Of a stretch of DNA of 64,000 bases, positions 1 through 8,927 are shown one piece after another. How positions within the stretch are numbered: the stretch's first letter is position 1; the number at the start of each line of letters is the position of its first letter. Source of the DNA: Vibrio gazogenes (GTDB taxonomy: Bacteria > Pseudomonadota > Gammaproteobacteria > Enterobacterales > Vibrionaceae); NCBI RefSeq assembly GCF_023920225.1, contig NZ_CP092587.1, positions 2,480,001 to 2,544,000 of the forward strand, in the 5' to 3' direction. Both the position numbers and the translations under genes were made by a program. Under the pieces are notes generated by a model, which saw only the letters and a program-made list of their open reading frames with translations, had not been told where the DNA came from and did not search any database.

Positions 1-169
1 CGGAATCTGCTTGCCGATCTTTCATCTCTTCGGCAAGTTTGTCCATTCGTTCTGCATCGTTATTCACAGAAACACTTCTTGCACTATTACTGTCATTCTC
101 TGAAGCAATTTTAGTGCCATTTTGTGAGCCGTAAGGCTGGATGTTCGATGTGTAGGATGAAACTTCCAT
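1..169 (-). CDS. flaG: FlaG family flagellar protein, N-terminal part
   Basis: The reading frame opens with ATG at 169 behind a GGGAG ribosome site and runs off the window edge after 56 codons, so only the N-terminus is visible. It starts MEVSSYTSNIQPYG and is polar and Ser/Asn-rich, ending in a charged helix (DAERMDKLAEEMKDR). A short protein of this kind directly after the last flagellin of the flaE-flaD-flaB group is FlaG in Vibrio. FlaG proteins influence filament length; the mechanism is not well defined. The call rests mostly on position, since the conserved C-terminal part lies outside the window. Confidence 0.75.
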   Translation of the reverse strand, partial: MEVSSYTSNIQPYGSQNGTKIASENDSNSARSVSVNNDAERMDKLAEEMKDRQADS

Positions 170-207
170 AACAATCTCCCTTCCACCTCATTGGGTTCAA
201 ATCATCA

Positions 208-237
208 GACTACTTTGACCCCAAGCTCAAAATAGTC
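208..237 (-). other. Hairpin between flaB and flaG
   Basis: Directly after the flaB stop codon the minus strand reads GACTATTTTGA, an 8-base loop, then TCAAAGTAGTC: an 11-bp stem with one G-U pair. No U-run follows, so it is not a classical terminator. It may stabilise the 3' end of the abundant flaB mRNA or dampen read-through into flaG. That role is inference. Confidence 0.5.
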
Positions 238-243
238 CGTCGA

Positions 244-1374
244 TTATCCCAATAGACTAAGAGCTGCAGATGGAGCCTGTTTCGCCTGCGCCAGTACCGA
301 AGTACTTGCTTGTTGCAGAATTTGAGACTTGGTCATCTGCGTTGTTTCTTTGGCATAGTCAGTATCTTTAATGCGACTCCGTGATGCATTCACGTTTTCG
401 TTAATATTTTCAAGGTTACTGATTGCATGTCCAAAACGGTTTTGGAAAGCCCCCAAAGAAGCCCGCTGACTATCAACTGATTTCAGCGCACCGTCAATCA
501 CAGCCACCGCCAGTTGGGAACCACCGACAGTTGAGACATCAACACTTTGAACGTTCATATCCTGACCTTGACCGAAACCGATTTCAGATCCCAGTCCACC
601 GCCAATGGTGACATCGCCAGTTACTTTTTGTGAAGAAGCAAATAGCTGTAATTTACCATCATCTCCAACAGAAGCCTGAATATCACTATTCTGTCCATTA
701 ATGTAAGTTGCTACCTCTTCCAGATCATCGCCAGCTTTCGCATTAATCGTCAACTCTTGAGCGTCACCATCTTTGTTAGTATAACTCAAGGTAAGATCGG
801 TTGCGTTAGAGACCGTCCAGTCTGATGCTTTTCCCTCTTGCGCGACATAGGCCCGACCACCCATATTTTGCGTATCGGTACGCATGTTACTCATCGTCAA
901 AGATACGGCTTCACCAGAATCAGCACCGATCTGAAAAGATTTGCTACCAAACGTCCCATTGAGGAGTTTATTTCCCCCGAACGATGTCGTTTCAGCAATC
1001 CGATTCAGCTCATCATTTAATGCTGAAACCTCTTCCTGAATCGCACTACGCTCCGAACTTGAGTTGGAGCCATTTGAAGATTGTAGAGACAGATCTCGCA
1101 TCCGCTGCAAGATAGATGTGGTTTCACTCATCGCACCTTCAGCGGTTTGTGCAATTGAAATGCCATCATTCGCATTTCTAACCGCCATGTCTAACCCGCG
1201 GCTTTGCGAAGTTAAGCGATTCGAAATTTGCAACCCTGCGGCATCATCTTTCGCACTGTTAATCCGATAACCGGAAGATAGCCGCTCCATTGATTTCTGA
1301 GCGCTATCCGCAGCATTATTCAAATAACGCTGCGCGGTCATACCCGAGATATTGGTATTTACACTAATTGGCAT
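244..1374 (-). CDS. flaB: Flagellin (FlaB-type)
   Basis: This is a 376-residue polar-filament subunit. The N-terminal D0/D1 domain ([38 protein letters not shown]) and C-terminal D1/D0 domain ([20 protein letters not shown], ending [10 protein letters not shown]) are the conserved flagellin ends, with a shorter variable centre. The segment [16 protein letters not shown] is the conserved D1 stretch that TLR5 recognises in gammaproteobacterial flagellins. It is the third gene of flaE-flaD-flaB and lies just before flaG, which is the basis for the letter B; paralogue lettering in Vibrio is positional. A near-perfect FliA promoter lies 80-110 bases upstream and the ribosome site is AAAGGAG. Confidence 0.85.
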   Translation of the reverse strand: MPISVNTNISGMTAQRYLNNAADSAQKSMERLSSGYRINSAKDDAAGLQISNRLTSQSRGLDMAVRNANDGISIAQTAEGAMSETTSILQRMRDLSLQSSNGSNSSSERSAIQEEVSALNDELNRIAETTSFGGNKLLNGTFGSKSFQIGADSGEAVSLTMSNMRTDTQNMGGRAYVAQEGKASDWTVSNATDLTLSYTNKDGDAQELTINAKAGDDLEEVATYINGQNSDIQASVGDDGKLQLFASSQKVTGDVTIGGGLGSEIGFGQGQDMNVQSVDVSTVGGSQLAVAVIDGALKSVDSQRASLGAFQNRFGHAISNLENINENVNASRSRIKDTDYAKETTQMTKSQILQQASTSVLAQAKQAPSAALSLLG

Positions 1375-1454
1375 ATTGATCTCCTTTAACGGATAGTTGA
1401 TGTGCTGCTGTGTCTCTCACCTCACTTTCACACATCTCATTTCTCTCAATCTTG

Positions 1455-1481
1455 TTAACGGCTAGGGATCTATATCCTTTA
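1455..1481 (-). promoter_or_regulatory. FliA (sigma-28) promoter of flaB
   Basis: On the minus strand the elements are TAAAGGAT, 11 bases, then GCCGTTAA. Element order and the 11-base gap match the enteric FliA consensus TAAAGTTT-N11-GCCGATAA, with the -10 element differing at one base. Confidence 0.8.
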
Positions 1482-1574
1482 GAATATTTTTAATTTTTTC
1501 GTTCAACTGGCCCATTGTGTAAAAAAAGCGTGAATTACATCAAAATTATTGCCTAAACGATGCCTCTCATGTAC

Positions 1575-1602
1575 AAAAAAATCCAGCCGAAGCTGGATTT
1601 TT
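1575..1602 (-). terminator. Terminator after flaD
   Basis: On the minus strand AAAATCCAGC, a short loop and GCTGGATT precede a run of seven Ts. It lies 29 bases beyond the flaD stop codon and is almost the same sequence as the terminator after flaC at about 35.5 kb. Confidence 0.85.
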
Positions 1603-1630
1603 AAACAAAGTCTGTCTTGTGGTAAATGGT

Positions 1631-2764
1631 TTATCCAAGCAGGCTCAATGCTGAGTTTGGCGCTTGTTTGGCCTGCGCCAGAATCGAACTTGATGCCTGA
1701 CCCAGAATCTGAGCTTTGGTCAATGCAGTTGTTTCTTTCGCAAAGTCGGTATCTTTGATCCGGCTCTTCGATGCATTGACATTCTCATTGATGTTATCCA
1801 AGTTACTGATTGCATGGTTGAATCGGTTCTGGAATGCACCCAGTTCAGCACGATGACTATCAACATATTTTAATGCTGAGTCAATGATAGCAACAGACTG
1901 TTGCGCGCCACCGACAGAAGTCACATCAATGGTATCGACGGTTACATCTTTACCTTCACCAATGCCTAACTCACCCGCTAATGCACCACCGAATGTAACG
2001 TTACCATCAACTTTATTATTACCGGCAAAGATTTGTAGTTTGCCATCTTGGTCGACTGACGCTTTAATCGCATCGGTTTGACCATTGATGTAGGTTGCAA
2101 GTTCTTCAATATCATCGCCCGCTTTAGCAGAGATAGCGATGTTTTGCTCTTTCCCGTCTTTGTCTATCAGATTGATCTGAAGATCATTCTGCCCGGCTTG
2201 AACGCTCCAGTTTTTGTCCTTACCATTTTCCGCGATATAGCTGGTGCCACCCATGTGTTTATTATCGCTACGCATATCTTTCAGGTTCAGCATAACAGCT
2301 TCACCATTATCAGCACCAATCTGGAACGATTTCGTTTGGAAAGTGCCGTTTAAGAGCTTGTTACCACCAAAAGAGGTTGTTTCCGCAATCCGATTCAATT
2401 CATCATTCAACGCTGTCACTTCTTCTTGAATCGCAGTTCGCTCTGATTTAGAGTTCGAACCATTCGAAGACTGGAGTGACAAGTCTCGCATCCGTTGCAG
2501 AATGTTGGTCGTTTCGTTCATTGCCCCTTCAGCGGTTTGCGCAATAGAGATACCATCATTCGCGTTGCGTACAGCGACATCTAAGCCGCGACTTTGTACA
2601 CTCAAGCGGTTAGAAATTTGCAAACCCGCAGCATCATCTTTCGCGCTATTGATTTTAAAGCCTGATGATAAACGTTCCATTGATGTATTCTGAGCTTGTG
2701 TTGCAGAATTCAGGTAACGCTGTGCGGTCATTGCTGATACGTTTGTGTTTACATTCACTGCCAT
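1631..2764 (-). CDS. flaD: Flagellin (FlaD-type)
   Basis: This is a 377-residue flagellin starting [19 protein letters not shown] and ending [11 protein letters not shown]. Conserved D0/D1 ends flank a variable central domain, and the TLR5-type [16 protein letters not shown] segment is present. It is closest to FlaC in this window: both share the [20 protein letters not shown] start, the SVQSRGL and ATYINGQTD segments, leader hairpins and terminator sequence. Its own FliA promoter lies about 85-110 bases upstream, and GGAGAAG is the ribosome site. The letter D follows its place as the middle gene of the flaE-flaD-flaB order known in V. cholerae. Confidence 0.85.
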   Translation of the reverse strand: MAVNVNTNVSAMTAQRYLNSATQAQNTSMERLSSGFKINSAKDDAAGLQISNRLSVQSRGLDVAVRNANDGISIAQTAEGAMNETTNILQRMRDLSLQSSNGSNSKSERTAIQEEVTALNDELNRIAETTSFGGNKLLNGTFQTKSFQIGADNGEAVMLNLKDMRSDNKHMGGTSYIAENGKDKNWSVQAGQNDLQINLIDKDGKEQNIAISAKAGDDIEELATYINGQTDAIKASVDQDGKLQIFAGNNKVDGNVTFGGALAGELGIGEGKDVTVDTIDVTSVGGAQQSVAIIDSALKYVDSHRAELGAFQNRFNHAISNLDNINENVNASKSRIKDTDFAKETTALTKAQILGQASSSILAQAKQAPNSALSLLG

Positions 2765-2799
2765 GATGACTTCTCCAATTGATTTTCCGATGTTTCCGG

Positions 2800-2817
2800 T
2801 TTCCGACGTCTCGGAAA
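2800..2817 (-). other. Leader hairpin of flaD
   Basis: The minus-strand leader contains TTTCCGA-GACG-TCGGAAA, a perfect 7-bp stem with a 4-base loop, followed by two further CGGAAA repeats before the GGAGAAG ribosome site. The flaC leader contains the same hairpin. GGA-containing motifs in leaders are typical CsrA/RsmA contacts, so translational control is possible but unproven. Confidence 0.55.
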
Positions 2818-2846
2818 ACCAAGTAGCTCTCTCAAAGTTACTTTTA

Positions 2847-2873
2847 TTAACGACGTAAATAGGAAAATCTTAA
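2847..2873 (-). promoter_or_regulatory. FliA (sigma-28) promoter of flaD
   Basis: On the minus strand TTAAGATT, 11 bases, then GTCGTTAA. Spacing is exact for FliA; the -35 element has one mismatch in TAAA and the -10 element differs from GCCGATAA at two positions. Confidence 0.7.
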
Positions 2874-3365
2874 GTATTTTTTTGATTTTTTTCCGACAAA
2901 AAACTCAATCGCGCAAGGATTGAGCAGTTAATCATGTTCATTGCATTTTTTGCTAAAGATGCTCTCAAACCGGACGATACAGGGCGTTTTTCTTTTTTTT
3001 GCAACGGTTCATCAACAGCCGTAGACCGTGACATCAATATACTTTTGATACCTTTTAGCCTTTTCTACGACGAATCCCTTTTTTTACTCGATATGAGAGA
3101 ACATACTTGATATGAGAAAGACGAGCGGAAGACATTTCGAACAAACCAGAAGGGAGCCTGCAACCATATCGGTGTTAAATCACTCAACTCATATTCTCAC
3201 TGAATAGGATGTGAGTCGCTAAATCATGCACAATATGAAAGGCAATGATTCACTGGGGAAATAGGATTTGTTTAACGGGCATCAGCAACCATACGCTGCT
3301 GCAAAACCGTGAACCCCAAACGAGATACAGTACTTATCTCAATCGTCTTTTATTTCTAAACTGAT
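2874..3365. other. Long intergenic stretch between flaE and flaD
   Basis: About 490 bases hold no convincing reading frame. A weak hairpin (GAGATA, 7 bases, TATCTC, at 3322-3340) follows the flaE stop without a T-run. A 14-base imperfect direct repeat, ctcgatatgagaga at 3087 and cttgatatgagaaa at 3106, is visible. Nothing else could be identified. Confidence 0.5.
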
Positions 3366-4499
3366 TCATCTTAATAAGTATAAAGCGACATTGGGCTGCC
3401 TTTTGGCTTGTGCCAAAATTGACATACTGACTCGCTGCAAGATCTGTTGCTTCATACTTTGAGTTGCTTCCCGAGCATAATCCGTATCTCGGATACGGCT
3501 TCTGGAAGCGGCCAGATTCTCATGAATATTGTCCAAATTCTGGATGGCATGTCCGAAACGATTCTGAAATGCACCCAACTCAGCCCGATTTTTATCGACG
3601 AACGATAACGCAGTATCCAAGACGGAAACCGCCCTTTGTGCACCACCGACCTGAGTGATATTGATATCATTAACCGATTCATACCCCATCACACCGATTT
3701 GTAGTTCACTGGCAAGCGAGCCACTGAAATCAATCGTGCCAGCGGTCTCTTTGCCGGCCATAAATATCTGCAATTGCCCCTGCTCATTCACCGAAGCAGA
3801 AACTTGATCCGTCTGGCCATTGATATAGGTTGCTAACTGTTCAATATCATCCCCGGCTTTGGCTTCAATATCGATCTGTTGATCGACCCCTTGCGCATCC
3901 TTAAAACGCATGGTGAGCTGATTCTGCTCCGACTGAACGCGCCAATTTGATGGTGGCACCTTCTGGGCGAGGTAGCTAAACCCTCCCATATCGAGTGTAT
4001 CGGTACGCATGTTACTGAATGAAAGTTGTACTGCTTCTCCGGCACTCGCACCGATCTGAAAAGATGAAGTGCCAAAAGTCCCGTTCAATAACTTTCTGCC
4101 ACCGAAAGAGGTGGTCTCAGCAATGCGGTTCAACTCATCATTCAGGGCAACATATTCTTCTTGCAACGCCTGCCGATCCGCTTGGGAATTCGAACCATTG
4201 GCCGACTGTAACGCCAGATCACGCATTCGCTGTAAGAGCGATGTGCTTTCCTGCATAGCGCCTTCAGCGGTCTGCATGATTGAAATGCCATCATTTGCAT
4301 TTCTCACCGCAACATCCAACCCGCTCATTTGTGTCCCCAAGCGATTTGATATCTGCAAACCGGCCGCATCATCTCTTGCATGATTGATACGGTAACCGGA
4401 AGATAAACGCTCCATCGCTTGTACCCAGGCACTGTTTGCCTGATTAACATAATGCTGAGCCAGCAATGCCGATATATTGGTATTGACTGTAATTGCCAT
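3366..4499 (-). CDS. flaE: Flagellin (FlaE-type)
   Basis: This 377-residue flagellin is the most divergent of the five: [20 protein letters not shown], then [13 protein letters not shown] and an unusual C-terminus [13 protein letters not shown], where the other sigma-28 flagellins end in ALSLLG or ALGLLG. A GTG codon three codons upstream also opens the frame, but the ATG at 4499 gives the family-typical start and sits 8 bases after AGG. It is first in the flaE-flaD-flaB order. A FliA promoter lies 35-61 bases upstream. Divergent FlaE proteins are known in other Vibrio species as minor filament subunits. Confidence 0.82.
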   Translation of the reverse strand: MAITVNTNISALLAQHYVNQANSAWVQAMERLSSGYRINHARDDAAGLQISNRLGTQMSGLDVAVRNANDGISIMQTAEGAMQESTSLLQRMRDLALQSANGSNSQADRQALQEEYVALNDELNRIAETTSFGGRKLLNGTFGTSSFQIGASAGEAVQLSFSNMRTDTLDMGGFSYLAQKVPPSNWRVQSEQNQLTMRFKDAQGVDQQIDIEAKAGDDIEQLATYINGQTDQVSASVNEQGQLQIFMAGKETAGTIDFSGSLASELQIGVMGYESVNDINITQVGGAQRAVSVLDTALSFVDKNRAELGAFQNRFGHAIQNLDNIHENLAASRSRIRDTDYAREATQSMKQQILQRVSMSILAQAKRQPNVALYLLR

Positions 4500-4533
4500 A
4501 ATTTTCACCTAAAATCACTCAGGATTCCCCCCC

Positions 4534-4560
4534 CTATCGGTGTTTCTAGAGATATCTTTA
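4534..4560 (-). promoter_or_regulatory. FliA (sigma-28) promoter of flaE
   Basis: On the minus strand TAAAGATA, 11 bases, then ACCGATAG. The TAAAG and CCGATA cores and the spacing fit FliA. Confidence 0.75.
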
Positions 4561-4563
4561 GTG

Positions 4564-4590
4564 AAAAAAACCGAGCGCTCAGGCTCGGTC
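4564..4590 (-). terminator. Terminator between the peroxidase gene and flaE
   Basis: On the minus strand ACCGAGC, a 6-base loop and GCTCGGT are followed by seven Ts. It ends transcription from the DyP peroxidase gene just before the flaE promoter. Confidence 0.85.
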
Positions 4591-4636
4591 ACATTATGTA
4601 CAGCTACTATGATATGAACTTTATAGTAATGCGTAT

Positions 4637-5539
4637 TTATCGCATGGTCAGTGACTGTAGCATTGCTGCAGAGGGGGCAAATAAGTAAGCACCAGTCACC
4701 GCTTGCGTAAACCGGAGCATTTGATCTGTTTTACCATCACGCTCGCCATACATACTCTCTAACATCGCCTGGAAGTTATGCAAAGTCTGGCAATATGCGA
4801 TGAAAAGTAAGCCATGATCACCACTCACTGTCCCATATGGCAAGCTATGTCTGAGGATTTTCAACCCTTGCCCGTTCTCTTTCAAATCAACACGCCCGAC
4901 ATGAGATGCAGCCGGCACATCATCTAGTTCAACTGAATCGTCTTTCGTTCTGCCGATTACTTTCTCCTGAGCGGCAATGTTCAATCTTTCCCATGCCGGT
5001 AACTGGTGAACAAACCGCTGCATCATCACATAACTACCACCGGCAAATTCACCATCGTGGATAAGTGCAACTTCCTGACGTCGTTCATCTTTCGGATTCT
5101 CAGTGCCATCAATGAACCCTGTCATATCTCGCGCATCGAGATAACGATATCCGTAAGTTTCATCAATAATGTCCACCCATTCGGAAATTCCACTCATCAG
5201 TTGGCGCAACACATAAAACAGTAAGTCATGGCGCTGACCGTGCACATGAATCAAAAAATCGACGTCGGTCGCTGGCGCACGAATGTTCCCCTGACCTAAT
5301 GGGGTAAAATCCACCAACTCAGGCGGTAAAGCCGCGTCTAATTGTTTCCAGAATGAATGACTGAATGCAATGGAAAGGGACAGGTCAGCACCGGGCTGAG
5401 ATGCATTCAGTGTCTCGACCAGCTCCGGTAAAGATTGTAACTGACGCAATACCGATGCCGCTTCTTGCTTGACTTTAAAGATGGCATACAGCGCAAATGG
5501 TCCGGGTTCTGGCAAAATTGCAGTTTGAGGATGAGACAT
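4637..5539 (-). CDS. DyP-type haem peroxidase
   Basis: This 300-residue protein is a dye-decolourising peroxidase, a haem enzyme that uses H2O2 to oxidise varied substrates; the natural substrate is usually unknown. The hallmark GFIDG motif is at 141-145 with catalytic Asp144, the probable proximal haem ligand is His213 in ASHVGR, and the distal Arg is about 230 in LRHSLPYG. There is no signal peptide or Tat motif, so it should be cytoplasmic. An in-frame upstream start exists 13 codons earlier, but ATG 5539 follows AGGGA at good spacing. It is a single-gene unit closed by a terminator, with no encapsulin gene in view. Confidence 0.9.
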   Translation of the reverse strand: MSHPQTAILPEPGPFALYAIFKVKQEAASVLRQLQSLPELVETLNASQPGADLSLSIAFSHSFWKQLDAALPPELVDFTPLGQGNIRAPATDVDFLIHVHGQRHDLLFYVLRQLMSGISEWVDIIDETYGYRYLDARDMTGFIDGTENPKDERRQEVALIHDGEFAGGSYVMMQRFVHQLPAWERLNIAAQEKVIGRTKDDSVELDDVPAASHVGRVDLKENGQGLKILRHSLPYGTVSGDHGLLFIAYCQTLHNFQAMLESMYGERDGKTDQMLRFTQAVTGAYLFAPSAAMLQSLTMR

Positions 5540-6029
5540 AAAAGATCCCTGATGTGTAGTTGTCTTGGGACATATCATACTCCGTCAGGCGTGAAGAACA
5601 AACTGCTAACATCGTTATCTAAATCACGATGAATGACTTTATTGTGCTGTGCTTTAATGGCGAGATGACGGACGCTTGCGGCCCGAATTCGGCATGATTT
5701 CCATTATCAAAACAACCACCAAGGAGCATGATCCCCAGTAGCATGAATAGTGAAACCAAATCTAATGTCAAAACAGTGTGCGAACCTGTTTGAATGATGG
5801 ACACAATTCAGAAAAGAGAAGGGACAAAAGCCAGAACATTCTGGCTTTTAGGCTTGTGTATTATCGACTCACAACCAAAGATAATCGTCAGCTGATTCTG
5901 CCAAGAATATCAATTCGAACATGCCCCTCGCTGCCTTTGACAAGCTCGGGCAGAGGAACCATAGACCATCATTGACTCTGTTGATTTTCATACAGTAAAG
6001 CGCGATGAAACGATACCCGTTTCCTCGAT
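5540..6029. other. Intergenic stretch upstream of the peroxidase
   Basis: About 490 bases without a gene I can support. It holds an 11-bp palindromic terminator at 5826-5849. A 61-codon minus-strand frame at 5619-5804 begins with GTG, has no clear ribosome site and contains a hydrophobic segment ending in LLGGC; I do not call it a gene. Confidence 0.5.
5826..5849. terminator. Palindromic terminator, both directions
   Basis: AAAAGCCAGAA and TTCTGGCTTTT form a perfect 11-bp dyad around two bases, with T-runs on both strands. On the minus strand it lies about 180 bases past the winged-helix gene. Confidence 0.7.
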
Positions 6030-6317
6030 CTAAAGGGATTTACCCAGACTGGCGGCTATATCATCCTGACGCTCAACGATCCATTGACTATCAAATGGCC
6101 CCCAATCGGACAACCGATAGTACCCGTCATTATGTCGTCTCCCGTCTTGGATAAACATGAGTTGAATACCGATCGCCGGTAATGCTTTCAACACATCCTG
6201 AATTGTGCGACGAGGCCACCCGGTATGTTCAATTAATCTGGGGACATTTGGCCTGTCTAAATTTTCAACCAAGTAGGCTAGATAAAGCCTTCTTGCAAAA
6301 ACAGGACTCAATTCCAT
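6030..6317 (-). CDS. Small winged-helix protein
   Basis: This 95-residue protein has a predicted winged helix-turn-helix: residues about 25-55 (VPRLIEHTGWPRRTIQDVLKAL) look like a recognition-helix region and residues about 55-75 (IQLMFIQ...DGYYRLSDWG) like the wing. A GTG two codons upstream overlaps the AGGAGG site, so ATG 6317, five bases after it, is chosen. It is transcribed divergently from yffB-dapE. Homologues occupy the same place in other Vibrio as conserved hypotheticals. DNA binding is inferred from the fold; no target is known. Confidence 0.72.
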   Translation of the reverse strand: MELSPVFARRLYLAYLVENLDRPNVPRLIEHTGWPRRTIQDVLKALPAIGIQLMFIQDGRRHNDGYYRLSDWGPFDSQWIVERQDDIAASLGKSL

Positions 6318-6521
6318 TGACACCTCCTATCTACGTGCCAGACCATTATTTCGGTTTTCACACAAAGAGTGTTGCGTTCGATCAATAACTTCATTTTTAT
6401 CTGTCACTCGATGAATAAAATACCCTCCATCTCAATCAAGCCTGCGGTAAATCATGACTTTGTCAGCGCACTCACTTCCTGCTACGATGCGCTCACAGCC
6501 TGCTCTAATTTGAGGAATCAT

Positions 6522-6869
6522 ATGACCATTACGCTTTATGGCATCCCCAACTGCGACACAATAAAAAAAGCACGTCGCTGGTTAGATGCTGAAAATATCG
6601 AATATCGTTTTCACGATTTCCGTAAAGACGGCATCCATGCCGAACTCGTTGAAGAATTTTGTCAGAATTTAGAATGGGACAAGGTTGTCAATAAACGAGG
6701 CACAACCTATAGACAACTGACACAAGCACAAAAAGACAGTTTAAACAGTACAACCGTGATTCCTCTGTTGGTTGAATACCCGGCAATGATTAAACGTCCG
6801 GTTTTGGTGGTCAACAACACCTTCCACCTTGGTTTTTCACCTGAACAATACTCTGAGATATTTGCATAG
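6522..6869 (+). CDS. yffB: ArsC/Spx-family thioredoxin-fold protein YffB
   Basis: This 115-residue protein has an N-terminal [16 protein letters not shown] segment with a single Cys at position 11, typical of the YffB branch of the ArsC/Spx family, and a C-terminal RPVLV segment. E. coli YffB is thought to be a GSH-dependent thiol reductase; arsenate reduction has not been shown for this branch. The long upstream frame is ignored because ATG 6522 follows GAGG at the right distance. It is 14 bases from dapE and the same yffB-dapE pairing exists in E. coli. Confidence 0.88.
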   Translation: MTITLYGIPNCDTIKKARRWLDAENIEYRFHDFRKDGIHAELVEEFCQNLEWDKVVNKRGTTYRQLTQAQKDSLNSTTVIPLLVEYPAMIKRPVLVVNNTFHLGFSPEQYSEIFA

Positions 6870-6883
6870 AAAGGAACAAATGG

Positions 6884-8020
6884 ATGAGCGATAGCCCGGT
6901 ACTCGCCCTTGCTAAAGAATTAATTTGTCGTCGTTCGGTTACACCGGAAGACGCAGGATGCCAAGACTTGATGATAGAACGACTCAAGGCACTCGGCTTT
7001 GAAGTTGAAATCATGGTTTTTGAAGACACAACCAACTTTTGGGCCCGCCGAGGGACACAGGCCCCCCTATTTGCCTTTGCCGGCCATACAGATGTTGTGC
7101 CTGCCGGAAAAGCAGAATTATGGCATACCCCGCCATTTGAACCGACCGTCATTGATGACTATCTACATGGCCGTGGCGCAGCAGACATGAAAGGGTCACT
7201 TGCCTGTATGATTGTTGCGGTTGAGCGCTTTATTGCAGCACATCCTGACCATCAAGGGTCTATTGCATTTCTGATCACATCGGATGAGGAAGGCCCGTTT
7301 ATCAATGGGACAACACGGGTTGTCGATACCTTGATGGCACGGGATGAAATCATTGATATGTGTATTGTCGGTGAACCCTCCAGCACCCATGCCGTCGGTG
7401 ATGTGGTCAAAAATGGTCGTCGAGGCTCGTTGACCGGTGACTTAGTCGTCAAAGGTATTCAAGGCCATGTCGCCTATCCTCATTTAGCCAATAATCCGGT
7501 CCATCAAGCACTGCCAGCATTGACCGAACTTGCCGCAATTCAATGGGATGAAGGCAATGCATTTTTCCCGCCGACGAGCTTTCAGATTCCTAATGTACAT
7601 GCAGGAACTGGTGCATCCAATGTGATTCCGGGTGAATTCCATGTCCAATTTAACTTCCGCTACAGTACCGAGCTGACAGCAGAAGAGATTCAGCGTCGTG
7701 TGCATTCCACATTCGACGCCCATGGCCTGGATTATGACCTGAAATGGACTTTGAATGGTAAACCGTTTTTAACTGATGCCGGTAGCCTTGTGGAAGCCGT
7801 CACCAAGTCTGTCAGCCAGATTAATCATAAAGAACCGGCACTGCTTACAACCGGCGGAACCTCCGATGGTCGGTTTATTGCCCAGATGGGTACTCAGGTT
7901 GTTGAACTTGGCCCGGTCAATGCGACGATTCACAAAGTCAATGAATGTGTCAGTATTCCTGACCTTGAGAAATTGACCGATATGTATCAACACACATTGA
8001 ACAACTTACTGGCCCGATGA
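6884..8020 (+). CDS. dapE: Succinyl-diaminopimelate desuccinylase
   Basis: This 378-residue M20 metalloenzyme hydrolyses N-succinyl-LL-diaminopimelate to LL-diaminopimelate in lysine and peptidoglycan precursor synthesis. Zinc ligands and catalytic residues are visible: His68 and Asp70 (HTD), Asp101 (ADMKGS), Glu135-Glu136 (DEEGP), Glu164 (GEPSS) and His350. Length matches the family. The ribosome site AAGGAA is just upstream. It forms a tight operon with yffB, the M15 peptidase gene (1-base gap) and the DUF2897 gene, and dapA of the same pathway lies 2 kb away. Confidence 0.96.
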   Translation: MSDSPVLALAKELICRRSVTPEDAGCQDLMIERLKALGFEVEIMVFEDTTNFWARRGTQAPLFAFAGHTDVVPAGKAELWHTPPFEPTVIDDYLHGRGAADMKGSLACMIVAVERFIAAHPDHQGSIAFLITSDEEGPFINGTTRVVDTLMARDEIIDMCIVGEPSSTHAVGDVVKNGRRGSLTGDLVVKGIQGHVAYPHLANNPVHQALPALTELAAIQWDEGNAFFPPTSFQIPNVHAGTGASNVIPGEFHVQFNFRYSTELTAEEIQRRVHSTFDAHGLDYDLKWTLNGKPFLTDAGSLVEAVTKSVSQINHKEPALLTTGGTSDGRFIAQMGTQVVELGPVNATIHKVNECVSIPDLEKLTDMYQHTLNNLLAR

Positions 8021-8021
8021 T

Positions 8022-8705
8022 ATGACGCCTGAGCAATTAACCGGAAAAAGTGAGCAACATCTGCAAGCATGTCTTGTAGACAGTAAGACCTTCCTGATCC
8101 ATCGGCAGGTCTTTCAAGATTTTTTTGCGTTGAAACAGGCCGCTGACCAAGCAGGATTCCAGTTACAGATTGCCAGCGGATTCCGTGATTTTCACAAGCA
8201 GCTTTCTATCTGGAATCTAAAATTTTCGGGAGAACGGCCGCTGCTCGATTCACAGAGCCATCCGCTTGACGTCTCAAACATGCCAGAGCAAGAAAAAGTT
8301 TTGGCAATTTTACGCTGGTCAGCCCTTCCCGGAGCCAGTCGGCATCATTGGGGCACAGACTTTGATGTGTATGACAGAAATGCGCTACCCGCCAATGAAT
8401 CGCTACGTCTGGAACCCTGGGAATATCAATCCGGTCATCAGGCTCACTTTTCGGCATGGTTAACCAAGCATCTCTCTCAATTTGGTTTTTTCCTGCCGTA
8501 TCAACAGGATCGGGGCGGCGTGTCGATCGAACCTTGGCATATCAGTCATCATCTCATTGCAACACAATGTCTCAATCAGATGTCACCTGATATTATTTTT
8601 CAGGCATTGGCTGATGAATCGATCGCAGGCAAAGACACGATCCACAAAATGATCCATACTATCTACACTCAATTTGTTATCAATATCGAGCAGAGCGGTG
8701 CATAA
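8022..8705 (+). CDS. M15-family D-Ala-D-Ala carboxypeptidase-like protein
   Basis: This 227-residue protein has the VanY/M15 zinc signature: SRHHWGTDFD (Ser106, His108, Asp115) and EPWH (Glu170, His173). Such enzymes trim the D-Ala from peptidoglycan stem peptides. No signal peptide is evident, which is unusual for a wall enzyme, so the export route or an alternative substrate is unclear. The start codon is one base after the dapE stop, suggesting translational coupling and a link to wall metabolism. Confidence 0.82.
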   Translation: MTPEQLTGKSEQHLQACLVDSKTFLIHRQVFQDFFALKQAADQAGFQLQIASGFRDFHKQLSIWNLKFSGERPLLDSQSHPLDVSNMPEQEKVLAILRWSALPGASRHHWGTDFDVYDRNALPANESLRLEPWEYQSGHQAHFSAWLTKHLSQFGFFLPYQQDRGGVSIEPWHISHHLIATQCLNQMSPDIIFQALADESIAGKDTIHKMIHTIYTQFVINIEQSGA

Positions 8706-8706
8706 C

Positions 8707-8898
8707 ATGGATTTCCTGGCTTCCCCTTGGTTCATTATCACTGTCGTTATCAGCATCATTATTGGGAACATTGCCGCACTAAAATATCTGACGCCCAAAA
8801 ATCTCGATAAGCTGAAAAAGAGACAAGGAAATGATTTGGATCGATTGATCGAGTTAGATAAAAAGCATCAACAAGAGATCAAAAAAAAGGATGAATAA
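8707..8898 (+). CDS. DUF2897 family small membrane protein
   Basis: This 63-residue protein has one N-terminal membrane helix (residues about 8-27, PWFIITVVISIIIGNIAALK) and a highly charged, Lys/Glu-rich cytoplasmic tail. It matches my memory of the DUF2897 family, which has no known function. Start ATG 8707 is adjacent to the M15 gene stop, so it is probably co-translated with it. It ends inside the operon terminator. Confidence 0.75.
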   Translation: MDFLASPWFIITVVISIIIGNIAALKYLTPKNLDKLKKRQGNDLDRLIELDKKHQQEIKKKDE

Positions 8899-8912
8899 TC
8901 ATCCTTTTTTTT
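8880..8912. terminator. Terminator of the yffB-dapE operon, also usable by bamC
   Basis: AAAAAAGGATGA, a short loop and TCATCCTTTTTT form a strong symmetrical stem with T-runs on both strands. It overlaps the last codons of the DUF2897 gene and faces the bamC stop codon. Confidence 0.88.
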
Positions 8913-8927
8913 GATCTATCACCGTGT

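Noticed and set aside
5619-5804. 61-codon minus-strand frame with a hydrophobic segment ending LLGGC, like a lipoprotein signal
   Set aside because: It begins with GTG, has no clear ribosome site, the tail shows no family features and it lies behind a terminator. Chance is the simpler reading.
5826-5849. Perfect dyad considered as a regulator operator
   Set aside because: The flanking A- and T-runs on both strands fit a bidirectional terminator better.
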